DNA from: Kordiimonas sp. SCSIO 12603
Lineage (GTDB): Bacteria; Pseudomonadota; Alphaproteobacteria; Sphingomonadales; Kordiimonadaceae
Direction of reading: 5' to 3'
NCBI RefSeq assembly: GCF_024398035.1
Contig: NZ_CP073748.1
Coordinates: 3,339,001-3,403,000 of the forward strand
Length of the DNA: 64,000 bases
Shown here: piece after piece, positions 34,449-42,965 of the stretch
Numbering within the stretch: position 1 is the stretch's first letter
Layout: each line of letters opens with the position of its first letter
Translations under genes and position numbers: made by a program
Notes under the pieces: generated by a model
The model's input: only the letters and a program-made list of their open reading frames with translations
Databases searched by the model: none
What the model was told of the DNA's origin: nothing

Positions 34449-35444
34449 ATGAATGAAGGAGTGCTGGTTCGGTATTTGTCAACCATAGAGGAGGTTTTAC
34501 TCCTCGATTATGGTATCGATACCGCGCGCCTTTATGAAGAAGCGGGTGTAAAACCTCTTTCTGATTATAAGCTCTCTGACCGTGTACCAATGAGTTACTC
34601 AGATCAGCTATGGGAAGCAGCTTTCAAGCTCTCAGATCATATGCTGGGCATGCATGTGGGCAAACGGGTTCGCTATACGTCATTTGCCAGTCTTGGCCAT
34701 ATGTTAATCACCAGCAAAACGGTTGGCGACGCGATCAAGGCATCCTGCGAGAATACAGCGTATGTTGGATCGGGCAGCTTTCAAGTAGAAGAAACTTCTG
34801 AACAGTTACAAGTTACCTATTTCCCTTATCAGGAAAAAATCCCTGCCCAAACGTGCCGTATTGAAGCATCCCTCCTGCCCTTCAGCCAGCTTGGACGGCT
34901 TGCAGCACAAACTGCTATTCCTTCTCAGGTCTGGCTCAAGCGAGAAAAGCCAGAAAACGCAACAGAATATGAGCGTATGTTTAATGCTCCCGTTCAATTT
35001 AGTGCCCCGAGCAACAGCATCTTCTGGCTACAAAAAAGTCTGAAGCTTCAAATGATTGAGGCAAACCCTGCCCTCCACCAAACACTGCTTAAGCATGTTA
35101 GGAAGGAACTGGAGAACCCTTTCACCATCAAAGCACAACTGAAGGAACTGCTGGAAAACTGGTTTGCCGCCCGCCTACCAAGTGACCTATCCGTTCAAAC
35201 TGCTGCCAAAGAACTTGGTTTGTCTACGCGATCTCTCCAGCGAAAATTGGAGGCAGAAAATACAACTTTCCGCTCTGAACTACTCGCATGCCGTATGCAA
35301 AAAGCCCATTCTTTGCTGGAAGAAACCAAGCTTTCAGTCTCCGAAATAGCAACACGCCTCGGCTACTCGGAACCTGCACCGTTTGTACGTTCTTTCAAGA
35401 AGCATAAGGGCTTATCACCAGCTCAATTTCGCTCTGCAACGTAA
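34449..35444 (+). CDS. AraC family transcriptional regulator
   Basis: 331 residues. The N-terminal two thirds look like the OruR/arabinose-binding type of AraC N-domain (VPMSYSDQLWEAAFKLSD, RYTSFASLGHMLITSKTVGDA); the C-terminus has both helix-turn-helix units (VQTAAKELGLSTRSLQRKL and LSVSEIATRLGYSEPAPFVRSFKK) ending GLSPAQFR. Start at 34449 has AGGAATGGG before it; the longer frame to 34404 is unlikely. Divergent from the BASS operon and just upstream of an exported deaminase, so either could be its target. Confidence 0.92.
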   Translation: MNEGVLVRYLSTIEEVLLLDYGIDTARLYEEAGVKPLSDYKLSDRVPMSYSDQLWEAAFKLSDHMLGMHVGKRVRYTSFASLGHMLITSKTVGDAIKASCENTAYVGSGSFQVEETSEQLQVTYFPYQEKIPAQTCRIEASLLPFSQLGRLAAQTAIPSQVWLKREKPENATEYERMFNAPVQFSAPSNSIFWLQKSLKLQMIEANPALHQTLLKHVRKELENPFTIKAQLKELLENWFAARLPSDLSVQTAAKELGLSTRSLQRKLEAENTTFRSELLACRMQKAHSLLEETKLSVSEIATRLGYSEPAPFVRSFKKHKGLSPAQFRSAT

Positions 35445-35521
35445 AAATGCATTGCAGAGATCTTGTTTCCTCACGTATCACAATGCTTAATATTATTTGG
35501 TCTGGGTTAAAGGAAGTGACC

Positions 35522-36943
35522 ATGAAGATGTTTAAATATGTTGCCTGTGCAGCCTTTTCGTTGCTTGCATTATCGGCAGCAGAAGCTGGAGAAAAAAAGA
35601 AAATGGATAAGCTCTCCGCAGATATGATTGTGGCTGGCAGCTATGTTGTGACCATGGATGAAAAACAGCCACTTATTGAAAATGGCGCTGTTGCCGTGAA
35701 AAACGGTGAAATCATCTATGTTGGCAGCAAAGATGATGTACTTTCGAAATACACCTCCGCCAAGATGATAGACGGTGAAGGCAAAGCCTTAATGCCGGGC
35801 TTTGTAAACGGTCACACTCATTCATCTATGGTGCTGTTTCGCGGTATGGCAGATGATCTTGAACTGATGACATGGCTTCAAAAGTACATCTTCCCGATGG
35901 AAGGTCGCTATGTTGATCCCGAGCTGATTGAAGCAGGCACCTCTCTTGCTTGTTACGAGATGATCCAGAGCGGTACCACAAGTTTTGTGGATATGTATTT
36001 TTATCCAGATGTGATCGCGAATGTTGTTGATCGGTGTGGCATGCGCGCAACCATTTCTGCCCCAATGATTGATTTCCCAAGCCCTGGCTTTAAAGGTTGG
36101 GATGACAGTTATGCAGCAGGCGTTGAATATGTGAAGCGCTGGAAAGAAAAAGCGCACCCGCGCATCAAACCTGCTCTTGCCCCTCACGCGCCCTATACAG
36201 TTTCAAAAGAACATTTAGAAGTTGCTTTCAAAACGGCACAAGAACTTGATGTTCCGGTATCCATCCATGTGGCTGAAGATCAAGCCGAAACCAAAACCAT
36301 TGGCGACAAATACGGTAAATCATCCATCCAGCTTCTTTCAGAAATTGGCATGCTTGATCAACATACAATTGCGGCTCATGTAGTATGGCCAACAGAAGAA
36401 GATATTAAGACCGTAGCTGGCAAAAGCTTTGGTGCTATCCATAACCCAACATCTAATATGAAAACAGGCGCTGGTGTAGCCCCAGTTCCAGCTCTTCTTG
36501 AAGCTGGTGTTCATGTTGGCCTCGGCACAGATGGTGCCGCTTCCAATAATGATCTGGATATGTGGGAAGAAATGCGTCTTGCAGCCCTTATCCACAAAGG
36601 CGTGGCAACCAACCCAACAGTTGTGCCGGCTTATGAAGCACTTAAGATAGCAACACGTGGCGGCGCTATTGCTGCAGGCATGGAAGAAACAGGTGCACTT
36701 ATACCGGGCCTGAAAGCTGACATGATCCAAATTTCGCTCGATAGCCCGCGCCTAACACCGCTTTATGACATCATGTCTCAGCTGGTTTACGCGGCTAATT
36801 CAAGTGATGTAGTCACATCTATCGTTGAAGGTAAAGTTCTGATGAAAGATCGTAAAATCCTCACACTGGATGAAACAAAAATCAAAGCCGATGTAGAAAA
36901 AATTGCATCTCAGATTAGAGCAGACCTGAAAGCTCAAAAATAA
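35522..36943 (+). CDS. Exported MtaD/TrzN-type amidohydrolase (deaminase)
   Basis: 473 residues. Signal peptide at 1-22 (ending AEA-G), then the cyclic amidohydrolase family: GFVNGHTHSSMVLFRG (HxH at about 98-100), APHAPYTVS (about 202), SIHVAED (about 229), AIHNPTSNMKTG and GTDGAASNNDLDMWEE. These match 5-methylthioadenosine/S-adenosylhomocysteine deaminase and its aminohydrolase relatives, which are normally cytosolic; export is unusual. Start at 35522 (AAGGAAG upstream) keeps the signal peptide at the N-terminus. A nearby second exported deaminase lies at 1600. Confidence 0.88.
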   Translation: MKMFKYVACAAFSLLALSAAEAGEKKKMDKLSADMIVAGSYVVTMDEKQPLIENGAVAVKNGEIIYVGSKDDVLSKYTSAKMIDGEGKALMPGFVNGHTHSSMVLFRGMADDLELMTWLQKYIFPMEGRYVDPELIEAGTSLACYEMIQSGTTSFVDMYFYPDVIANVVDRCGMRATISAPMIDFPSPGFKGWDDSYAAGVEYVKRWKEKAHPRIKPALAPHAPYTVSKEHLEVAFKTAQELDVPVSIHVAEDQAETKTIGDKYGKSSIQLLSEIGMLDQHTIAAHVVWPTEEDIKTVAGKSFGAIHNPTSNMKTGAGVAPVPALLEAGVHVGLGTDGAASNNDLDMWEEMRLAALIHKGVATNPTVVPAYEALKIATRGGAIAAGMEETGALIPGLKADMIQISLDSPRLTPLYDIMSQLVYAANSSDVVTSIVEGKVLMKDRKILTLDETKIKADVEKIASQIRADLKAQK

Positions 36944-36956
36944 CCTACACACCAAG

Positions 36957-36983
36957 AAGGCCTCGCATCAGCGGGGCCTTTTT
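36957..36983 (+). terminator. Terminator of the exported deaminase
   Basis: AAGGCCTCGC and GCGGGGCCTT pair around ATCA with a single T-G wobble, followed by T. Confidence 0.8.
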
Positions 36984-37081
36984 CAATCAATTTGAATCCA
37001 ATTTGAATTGTTACTTTACCAAGCCTTAAAAGCAGCTGTGATACCACAATACCCTCAGGCAACTTATCATTCGAGGCAACC

Positions 37082-38578
37082 GTGGGCGCAGTTGAGTTCA
37101 GTTTATTCCTTGTAAAAAACAGCCTTATTAGCGAGGCTGATGACCGCTTTAAATCCATCATGCGCTGGTCTGATACCGACCTATTTCGCCGCCCTTTAAG
37201 TTTCCTTTTCCCGGCTGATGCTTCTGACCGTTTAGGCAAGCTTCTTGAAAAAGATAGCAGTACGCTCTCTGATGTTTTGTTTCCGCGAGTACCGCTCAGG
37301 GTAAAAACAGGTGGCTACATTAACTTCGATATGAAAATGGAACAAACAGGGCCGGAAGAACGCCGGTTGGATTTCTATAAGCCAAGCAATGTCAAACACA
37401 CTGATGAGCCAAAGCAACCAGCGGCAGATATGCATAGCTTCTTCAATTTTGTAGAAGAACTACTAGCATCCCCTTACGAAGGCGATATGGAGCTCACGAT
37501 GGTGAGCGTTGATGCACTTAAAGATACGTCCAAGCTCACCCAAACGGATAAAAAAGCAGCCCGCGAACAAATTGAACAAGAACTGCAAACCAAAGCGATC
37601 GGCGGTAAAGTTGGTAAGCTCGACGAAGCTAGTTATGGCTTAATCACTTCGAGTGATTGGAGCGAAACAGCTTTCCATAAGGAAATGCTAACCGTCGCAG
37701 AAAAATTAAATCTGCCACCTGATACCTTTGTACCCAAAACATCAAACATTGAGCTTGATGATCGGGATATCCCTGCTGACAAACTTCATAAGGCTCTAAA
37801 CCACTCCCGCAGTGTCTTTCTGGGAGAAATTGAACCATCTGAGACTTCAGAAAAACTTTCAGGCGTTGTTGACGGCATTGAGCATAACAGAAACCTGATC
37901 CTGAATGCTCTTAACCGCTACAAATACCAGCTTACTCCACGAGACATAATGGATACAAACGCTTCATCAATGGTTGGGCTTCTGCAACAGGGCAAAGTCA
38001 ATCTTGAAGGTCAGATCAGGCTGCCTGAAGAAATCCTAGTGATGGCTGATCATCCAGATATATCCCTTCAGCATGATTTAGCACAACTCGAAGACTTAAT
38101 ACGAATACGTTCAAAGAAACCTGAAAACGATAAGCGTACGCCAGAATTTTATGAACTTTGTCGTTCCACCCTTATTCAGGAACGGTTCCATCTTGAACTC
38201 GCCTTCATCATGGAAAAGTATGAAGAACCAACCAACAGTATCGGTTTCCGGGTGAAGGGTATTCCTCCAGTTAAAATGGGCGGCCCTCACTGGGACGCTT
38301 TACGGCACCTTAGAAACCTTGGCCACCCAATCTGGATTGACCGCTTCAGTGACGCGGTAATGGCACAAGATGCACTTGGATGTTTGCGTTACGGTTTTGT
38401 AGAAGTTCCCACTGCGTTAATCCGACGGCTTTCAGATCACCCTGAAGGTAATGACCTGTTAACGCAGTTAGTAAACACCTGGAGCAGCCTTCAGGTGGGC
38501 GTGGTTTCAGCAGACATTGAAGATCAGTTAAAACCAACCGCAAGGGATCTCGGCATTCGTATTATGGTTACTGACTAG
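37082..38578 (+). CDS. Degenerate EAL-domain protein, probable inactive paralogue of the 14.8 kb EAL gene
   Basis: 498 residues, GTG start at 37082 with GAGG nearby. No family is obvious at first sight, but it follows the same layout as the EAL protein at 14771. A shared central region (SFFNFVEELLASPY against EFFERLEDLFEGN, then GKLDEASYGLI against AMLANDKFAFV) is followed by an EAL-like C-half in which catalytic positions are lost: EAL is EGQ, DDFG is DRFS, the KID lysine is E in FVEVP, and AEGVE is SADIED. I infer loss of activity with a possible binding or scaffold role. The alignment was done by eye. Confidence 0.75.
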   Translation: MGAVEFSLFLVKNSLISEADDRFKSIMRWSDTDLFRRPLSFLFPADASDRLGKLLEKDSSTLSDVLFPRVPLRVKTGGYINFDMKMEQTGPEERRLDFYKPSNVKHTDEPKQPAADMHSFFNFVEELLASPYEGDMELTMVSVDALKDTSKLTQTDKKAAREQIEQELQTKAIGGKVGKLDEASYGLITSSDWSETAFHKEMLTVAEKLNLPPDTFVPKTSNIELDDRDIPADKLHKALNHSRSVFLGEIEPSETSEKLSGVVDGIEHNRNLILNALNRYKYQLTPRDIMDTNASSMVGLLQQGKVNLEGQIRLPEEILVMADHPDISLQHDLAQLEDLIRIRSKKPENDKRTPEFYELCRSTLIQERFHLELAFIMEKYEEPTNSIGFRVKGIPPVKMGGPHWDALRHLRNLGHPIWIDRFSDAVMAQDALGCLRYGFVEVPTALIRRLSDHPEGNDLLTQLVNTWSSLQVGVVSADIEDQLKPTARDLGIRIMVTD

Positions 38579-39548
38579 CCAACAAATCTTTGTTGGGATC
38601 AAGGCTTACATTCATATAATGCTCAAACCCGTGTTGAATGAAATCATCTGAAGCGCGCTTGATAAGCTGCCTGAACCACGTATGAGCCGGATGGTTTGTT
38701 AATCTATTATGCCAAATCATAACACCACCTGTTAATTCCTTCGGTGGCTGAATTGGGCTAGGCATAATATGAAGATCAAAGAACTGAGCACACTTCCCTG
38801 CCATACGGCTCGGGATAGTAAGAATCAGATCACTGGACATAACAATCATTGGGCCTGGACCAAAGCTGTTTATGGTCATTGATATCTGGCGTTTCAAACC
38901 ACGTTTCTCAAGCTGCTCATCCATAAAACCGCGTGCATCACCACGGGGTGTAACCAATAGGTGCCTTGCCGCAGAATATTCTTCGAGCGGGATAGAATTT
39001 TTATGCCTCGCGAGTGGGTGATCAGGGCGCATCATCACAACAAACTCATCTGAGTGCATATCCATTCGGCCGAACCGCTCAGGTGTTTCACTGAGCGCTG
39101 TTATGCCAAAATCTGCTTCCTGCGAGTCCAGTTTTTCGTAAAGCCTTCCCTGAATGGGTATCGTGTGAATATTCACTTTCGGTGCTTCATCCGAAATATA
39201 GGAAGCAAGATAAGGCATAAGGGTCATGGAAGCATAATCTGTTGTGGCAATCACAAAAGTGCGCTCTGCATTTGCCGGATCAAATGACGCAGGATTAAGT
39301 GCTTCCTCGATTTCAGCTAAAGCATGCCTGATAGGGTTCGCAAGTTCCTGCGCTCTTGATGTAGGACGCATACCGTCAGGCCCACGAACAAAAAGATCAT
39401 CTTTCATAATATGGCGAAGGCGATTTAAGGCATTGGAAACAGCTGGTTGCGACATACCAATTGCCATCCCTGCACGCGTTGCATTGCGTTCTTTCATCAC
39501 AGCGTCAAAAACAAGAAGTAGGTTCAGATCAATACCAGCCAAATTCAT
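38568..39548 (-). CDS. LysR family transcriptional regulator
   Basis: 326 residues. The N-terminal winged helix is canonical (LNLLLVFDAVMKERNATRAGMAIGMSQPAVSNALNRLR at about 7-44, read as separate helices) followed by the linker and a substrate-binding domain (FVIATTDYASMTLMPYLASY). The pattern resembles the NodD/LinR branch. Start at 39548 with GGAA upstream. Divergent from the RND/LolA/barrel operon across an inverted repeat, its likely target. The 3' end overlaps the degenerate EAL gene by 11 bases. Confidence 0.93.
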   Translation of the reverse strand: MNLAGIDLNLLLVFDAVMKERNATRAGMAIGMSQPAVSNALNRLRHIMKDDLFVRGPDGMRPTSRAQELANPIRHALAEIEEALNPASFDPANAERTFVIATTDYASMTLMPYLASYISDEAPKVNIHTIPIQGRLYEKLDSQEADFGITALSETPERFGRMDMHSDEFVVMMRPDHPLARHKNSIPLEEYSAARHLLVTPRGDARGFMDEQLEKRGLKRQISMTINSFGPGPMIVMSSDLILTIPSRMAGKCAQFFDLHIMPSPIQPPKELTGGVMIWHNRLTNHPAHTWFRQLIKRASDDFIQHGFEHYMNVSLDPNKDLLASQ

Positions 39549-39558
39549 GATGTGAATT

Positions 39559-39598
39559 TCCAATGTTACGAATATCAATTTCAATTATGTACATTGGA
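39559..39598. promoter_or_regulatory. Inverted repeat in the lysR/RND divergent promoter
   Basis: TCCAATGT (39559-39566) and ACATTGGA (39591-39598) are perfect complements 24 bases apart, 11 bases from the lysR start. LysR proteins often bind two such half-sites, one near their own promoter. Candidate autoregulatory site. Confidence 0.42.
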
Positions 39599-39769
39599 TG
39601 TCCATATAGAGGCAAGAGAAAAGGAAAATAGGCTGCGGCGTATTATCCTATTTCAAAAACACCAATAGTTTAGTGAAAATAATTCTGAGTTTGTCCGTTC
39701 TGCTGGTTTTTCGCCTCTTCCCCCCTAGAAAGGCCAGCAGAGCGGGCATGGCATTTGATGGAGCAGGCT

Positions 39770-42142
39770 ATGCCGAAAACCATGACCGCAATGGACAAGT
39801 TTGCAGTTAGACTTGCAAACGGTGTTGTAAAAAAACGGTGGCTGGTAATTCTCGCCACTATTCTTCTTACCTTTGGTATTGCATCGGGCATGCAGTATCT
39901 GGGGTTCTCAAATAATTATCGCGATTTCTTTTCTGAAGCTAACCCTGAACTTCAGGCGTTTGAAGAGTTTCAAGGCACTTATACCAAGAACGATAATTTC
40001 TTTTTTACCATTGTTCCCAACTCTGGCGATGTGTTTAATAATGAAACCCTCGCCCTTGTTGAAGAAATGACAGAAAAAGCGTGGCAAATTCCTTATTCAC
40101 TACGCGTAGATTCTATCAGCAACTTCCAGCATACTTGGTCAGAGGAAGACGATCTGATCGTTGAAAACCTTGTCGAAGGCGCTGTTGATCTGTCAAAGGA
40201 AGATCTTGAGAAAAAACGTGCAATTGCTATTGCCGAACCTCTTCTACGGGACCAGTTGGTTACAGAAGATAGCCGTGCTATCGCGATTAACGTTGTCGTT
40301 CAATACCCTGAAAAATCCATGAATGAAGTCCCAGAAGCCGTTGCACATGTGCGTCAGCTTCGCAGTGAAATCATGGCAAAATACCCTGAGCATAAAATCG
40401 CCATCACAGGTGTTTCAATGCTCAACACTTCCTTCCAGGAAGCCGGTTTTGGTGATGTATCAACCATTATTCCAATCATGTATCTTATTCTGATTGTTCT
40501 GATGGCTGTTACAGTGAGAAGCATTTCTGGCACAGTTGTAACCGTTGCCATGATCCTGTTCGCCTCCCTGATCGGGATGGGCGTTGCAGGCTTTGGCGGT
40601 GTTGCGCTAACCCCTATTTCCCTATCAGCGCCGACCATTATCCTGACGCTCGCGATCGCAGATGCAGTGCATATTCTGCTTACAATGCGCCAACATATGC
40701 GTGAAGGCGAAAGCAAACATGACGCTCTTGTTGAAGCACTTCGTGTAAACTTCATGCCTGTGATGGTTACATCGCTTACTACCGCAATTGGCTTCCTGGC
40801 TCTTAATTTCTCTGATGCGCCTCCGTTCTGGCACTTGGGTAATATTTCAGCTGTTGGTGTTGTGGCAGCATGGTTGATGTCAGTAACATTCCTCCCAGCA
40901 ATGATGAGCTTCCTGCCTGTAAAAGTTGCTGCGAAGAAGGAAACATCTGACAGTAACTTTATGGGTAACCTCGCAGAATTTGTTGTGGCACATAACAAAA
41001 AGCTGTTTTACGGCATCGGCGCTTTTGCCATCGCGATGATCGCAATGATCCCACAGATTGAATTTAATGATCAGTGGACTGAATATTTCGATCAGCGCAT
41101 CGAATTTCGCCGCGATGCTGATTACGCAAATGAGTTTTTCGGTTTCTATCCAATCGAATTCTCAGTGCTGGCTGAAGGCGAGCAAGGTGTGAATGACCCG
41201 GCATACCTGGCAAAACTCGACGCGTTTAATCAGTGGGCTAAAAAGCAACCAAATGTAACACACGTATATTCCATTTCAGACATTATGAAGCGCCTGAACA
41301 AGAATATGCATAGTGACGATGCAAGTTGGTATAAACTGCCTGAAAACCGTGAACTGGCAAGCCAATACCTGCTGCTTTATGAAATCTCGCTCCCGTACGG
41401 ACTTGATCTCAATGATCGCATCAATATCGATAAATCTGCCTCACGAATGACAGTAACTCTAAGCAATGTTTCAACCATTGAAACAAAAGAGTTCCTTGAT
41501 AACGCACGCGCATGGATTGCTGAAAATGCTGAAGGCACCATGAAAGCAACAGTGCCAACAAGTGCGCAGGTGATGTTTACCTATGTTGCAGAGCGTAATG
41601 TGGAAAGCATGATTGCCGGTAACGTTATTGCAATCCTCGCAATTGCTGTTGTTATGATCTTTGCACTTAAATCGTTCAAGATTGGTACGCTCTCGATCAT
41701 TCCGAACGGTCTGCCGATTCTTGTAGCATTCGGTACATGGGCTTTGCTTGTAGGCACAGTAGGCTTCTCTGTAGCTTCTGTTGCCAGTGTATCTCTTGGT
41801 ATTGTGGTGGATGATACGGTGCATTTCCTTTCCAAATATATCCGCGGTATTCGCGAAAAAGGATATGACCGCGCTGGCGCCATTAAATATGCGTTTGAAA
41901 TGGTTGGTAATGCCCTTGTCATCAACACAGTTATTCTGGTGATTGGTTTTGCGTATCTTGCAACATCAAACTTTAAAATCAATGCGGATATGGGCCTACT
42001 GACAGCACTAGCGATTGCCTTCGCCCTTATCTTTGACTTCCTGTTCCTGCCAGCTCTTTTGATGCGCGGTTCAGGCAAACTAATTGCAGTAAAGCCTGCT
42101 GAAACTAACGACAGTAATGTGGAGAAAAAAAATGCAGCTTAA
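39770..42142 (+). CDS. MMPL/RND superfamily exporter
   Basis: 790 residues. RND fold with two halves, each a membrane helix, a periplasmic domain and five more helices. TM4-type motifs carry the proton relay acids: LTLAIADAVHILLTM in the first half and SLGIVVDDTVHFLSKY in the second. This is the MMPL branch, used for lipids and hydrophobic compounds. ATG at 39770 has GGAG six bases upstream and is preferred to ATG/TTG codons a few bases before. Operon with a LolA-like protein (11-base overlap) and an outer-membrane barrel. Confidence 0.92.
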   Translation: MPKTMTAMDKFAVRLANGVVKKRWLVILATILLTFGIASGMQYLGFSNNYRDFFSEANPELQAFEEFQGTYTKNDNFFFTIVPNSGDVFNNETLALVEEMTEKAWQIPYSLRVDSISNFQHTWSEEDDLIVENLVEGAVDLSKEDLEKKRAIAIAEPLLRDQLVTEDSRAIAINVVVQYPEKSMNEVPEAVAHVRQLRSEIMAKYPEHKIAITGVSMLNTSFQEAGFGDVSTIIPIMYLILIVLMAVTVRSISGTVVTVAMILFASLIGMGVAGFGGVALTPISLSAPTIILTLAIADAVHILLTMRQHMREGESKHDALVEALRVNFMPVMVTSLTTAIGFLALNFSDAPPFWHLGNISAVGVVAAWLMSVTFLPAMMSFLPVKVAAKKETSDSNFMGNLAEFVVAHNKKLFYGIGAFAIAMIAMIPQIEFNDQWTEYFDQRIEFRRDADYANEFFGFYPIEFSVLAEGEQGVNDPAYLAKLDAFNQWAKKQPNVTHVYSISDIMKRLNKNMHSDDASWYKLPENRELASQYLLLYEISLPYGLDLNDRINIDKSASRMTVTLSNVSTIETKEFLDNARAWIAENAEGTMKATVPTSAQVMFTYVAERNVESMIAGNVIAILAIAVVMIFALKSFKIGTLSIIPNGLPILVAFGTWALLVGTVGFSVASVASVSLGIVVDDTVHFLSKYIRGIREKGYDRAGAIKYAFEMVGNALVINTVILVIGFAYLATSNFKINADMGLLTALAIAFALIFDFLFLPALLMRGSGKLIAVKPAETNDSNVEKKNAA

Positions 42143-42956
42143 CCTCCTGAATAAAACAATTTCCGCTTCCATTCTGGGAGCGGTTCTTGCCACAAGCGTT
42201 GCTTTTGCGCCCGTACAAGCTGATGAAGCCGCCGATAAGCAAAAAGGCTTTGATATCGCCGCACGGTCAGACCGTTCAGATAATGGTTTCACGAGCTCTG
42301 AAGTTGAAGCGATTATGACACTTGTGAACGCTGCTGGTCGTGAGACAACGCGTGAACTTTCTTTCAAAACCCTTGAAAGGGAAAATGAAGACGTAGGCGA
42401 TAAAGGCCTTACGGTCTTTTCCACACCACGTGATGTGAAAGGTACAGCCCTTCTTTCTCATGCCAAAATTCTTGAGCCTGATAACCAGTGGCTATACCTG
42501 CCAGCACTAAAGCGGGTGAAGCGTATTTCCTCTGCTAATAAATCCGGCCCGTTTGTAGGTTCTGAGTTTGCATTTGAGGATTTCACCTCCACAGAACTTA
42601 ACAAATATGAATATAAGTATATCGGTGAAGAAACACTGGACGGTATGAAAGTAGATGTCGTTGAGCGCTTCCCACGCTATAAAAATTCCGGCTACACACG
42701 CCAAGTATCCTATATCGATCAGGATGTTTATCAGGTACGTAAAATTGATTTTTACGACCGCAAAAACGCGCTTCTTAAAACCCTGAACTTCTCTGATTAC
42801 AAAGAATATGATAATGGTATATGGCGCGCCCATACCCTTGCGATGACAAATCATCAAACAAATAAATCCACTACACTTACTTATGGTGAGTACAAGTTCA
42901 AAACTGGCCTCGCTGACAAAGATTTTGTCAAAGGTGTCCTCAAGCGCGTGCGTTAA
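42132..42956 (+). CDS. LolA-like outer membrane lipoprotein-sorting protein
   Basis: 274 residues with a signal peptide (about 1-30, VQA-D). The body matches the LolA/LolB-like half-barrel group found with MMPL transporters (FDIAARSDRSDNGF, LLSHAKILEPDNQWLYLPALKRVKRI, then FEDFTSTELNKYEYKYIGEE). It is longer than LolA (about 200) and is likely a periplasmic lipid carrier, not the general lipoprotein chaperone. GGAGAAAAAA before the ATG; the start is inside the end of the RND gene, so translation is coupled. Confidence 0.88.
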   Translation: MQLNLLNKTISASILGAVLATSVAFAPVQADEAADKQKGFDIAARSDRSDNGFTSSEVEAIMTLVNAAGRETTRELSFKTLERENEDVGDKGLTVFSTPRDVKGTALLSHAKILEPDNQWLYLPALKRVKRISSANKSGPFVGSEFAFEDFTSTELNKYEYKYIGEETLDGMKVDVVERFPRYKNSGYTRQVSYIDQDVYQVRKIDFYDRKNALLKTLNFSDYKEYDNGIWRAHTLAMTNHQTNKSTTLTYGEYKFKTGLADKDFVKGVLKRVR

Positions 42957-42965
42957 GAAAACCTT

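Noticed and set aside
38568-38578. 11-base overlaps of convergent genes (here and at 30844-30854) as regulatory antisense
   Set aside because: Short convergent overlaps are common in compact genomes and need no special explanation.
40354-40998. 214-residue minus-strand frame inside the MMPL gene
   Set aside because: Antisense to a well supported RND protein; low-complexity composition typical of a shadow frame.
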